Virus record (IMG/VR): IMGVR_UViG_3300037184_000121
Location: 43,603-107,602 of that record
Direction: 5' to 3' (one strand)
Length of the DNA: 64,000 nucleotides
Source of the DNA: a virus
This document shows, one piece after another, positions 63,926 through 64,000 of the stretch. A model generated the notes under the pieces. It saw only the letters and a program-made list of their open reading frames with translations, did no database searches and was not told the DNA's origin. The stretch's first letter is position 1, and every line of letters starts with the position of its first letter. The position numbers and the translations under genes are program-made.

Positions 63926-64000
63926 AGAAGAATAAGATAGTCAAGTGTACTTGCAAGCTGCTTAAGACCCGTCACGGCTGGGGCTGTCAATGTGATGAGG
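63922..64000 (+). CDS. CGH-like small protein, cut by window edge
   Basis: From GTG on a GTGA junction. C-T-C-K then a His and C-Q-C-D-E before the edge, in family spacing. The end, including any tag, lies outside. Confidence 0.5.
   Translation, partial: MKKNKIVKCTCKLLKTRHGWGCQCDE

Overview
All recognisable genes in this window lie on the + strand, packed end to end with frequent 1-30 base overlaps (ATGA, TAATG, GTGA junctions). The contents are those of a large, AT-rich, probably lytic tailed bacteriophage: a tail-collar fibre, its own replisome (DnaB-type helicase, split primase, SSB-like protein, RecA, family A DNA polymerase, SF2 helicase, SbcCD-like nuclease), nucleotide enzymes, many free-standing HNH endonucleases and dozens of tiny accessory genes. 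Two lipoprotein signals, a lytic transglycosylase with a secretion signal and a trimeric-autotransporter-like secreted coiled-coil protein suggest a Gram-negative host. The host cannot be named from the sequence. No non-coding gap exceeds 300 bases, and no integrase, CRISPR array or insertion sequence was seen.

Layout: 0-2.5 kb, end of a tail/structural module (collar fibre, papain-like protease, DUF5675-like protein). 2.5-9 kb, small zinc proteins, methionine aminopeptidase, PD-(D/E)XK-like nuclease, tyrosine-phosphatase-like protein, SF2 helicase, phosphoesterase. 9-17.8 kb, a promoter-driven tRNA-like RNA, the secreted coiled-coil protein, a folate/biopterin-type MFS transporter and many small genes. 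17.8-32.7 kb, replication and recombination: DnaB-like helicase, primase zinc domain, SSB-like, RecA, macro domain, phosphoesterase, AAA+ ATPase, PTH2, then a Rad50/SbcC split into two genes around SbcD. 32.7-41.3 kb, SemiSWEET-like protein, UDG-like/DNA polymerase fusion, MazG, DUF5664, primase TOPRIM half, NusG-like and two sigma-like proteins. 41.3-45 kb, a SprT-like gene interrupted by an amber codon, then a VWA/metallopeptidase and MoxR ATPase pair. 45-64 kb, mostly small genes, plus a deaminase, DnaQ-like exonuclease, transglycosylase, and an RNA-repair pair (T4 Rnl1-type RNA ligase and an HD-polynucleotide kinase).

Three system-level patterns stand out. (1) At least 26 loci encode tiny proteins of one undescribed-looking family: an N-terminal C-x-C-[GN]-H-x(4-5)-H knuckle, a second C-x-C-x-x-[YF], and usually a C-terminal [DN]-N-L-x-[YFH]-L-E segment. 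The C-terminal segment also occurs on proteins lacking the knuckle. I call this the CGH/NLxYLE family below. (2) About 20 promoters of one design (TTGACA, 17 bp, usually TGN, TATACT or TAGACT) are scattered through the window. Several place the start codon 5-7 bases after the -10 box, implying leaderless mRNAs. (3) Many of these promoters carry AAGATAACAA or its exact reverse complement in the spacer at one fixed position, a candidate site for a shared regulator.
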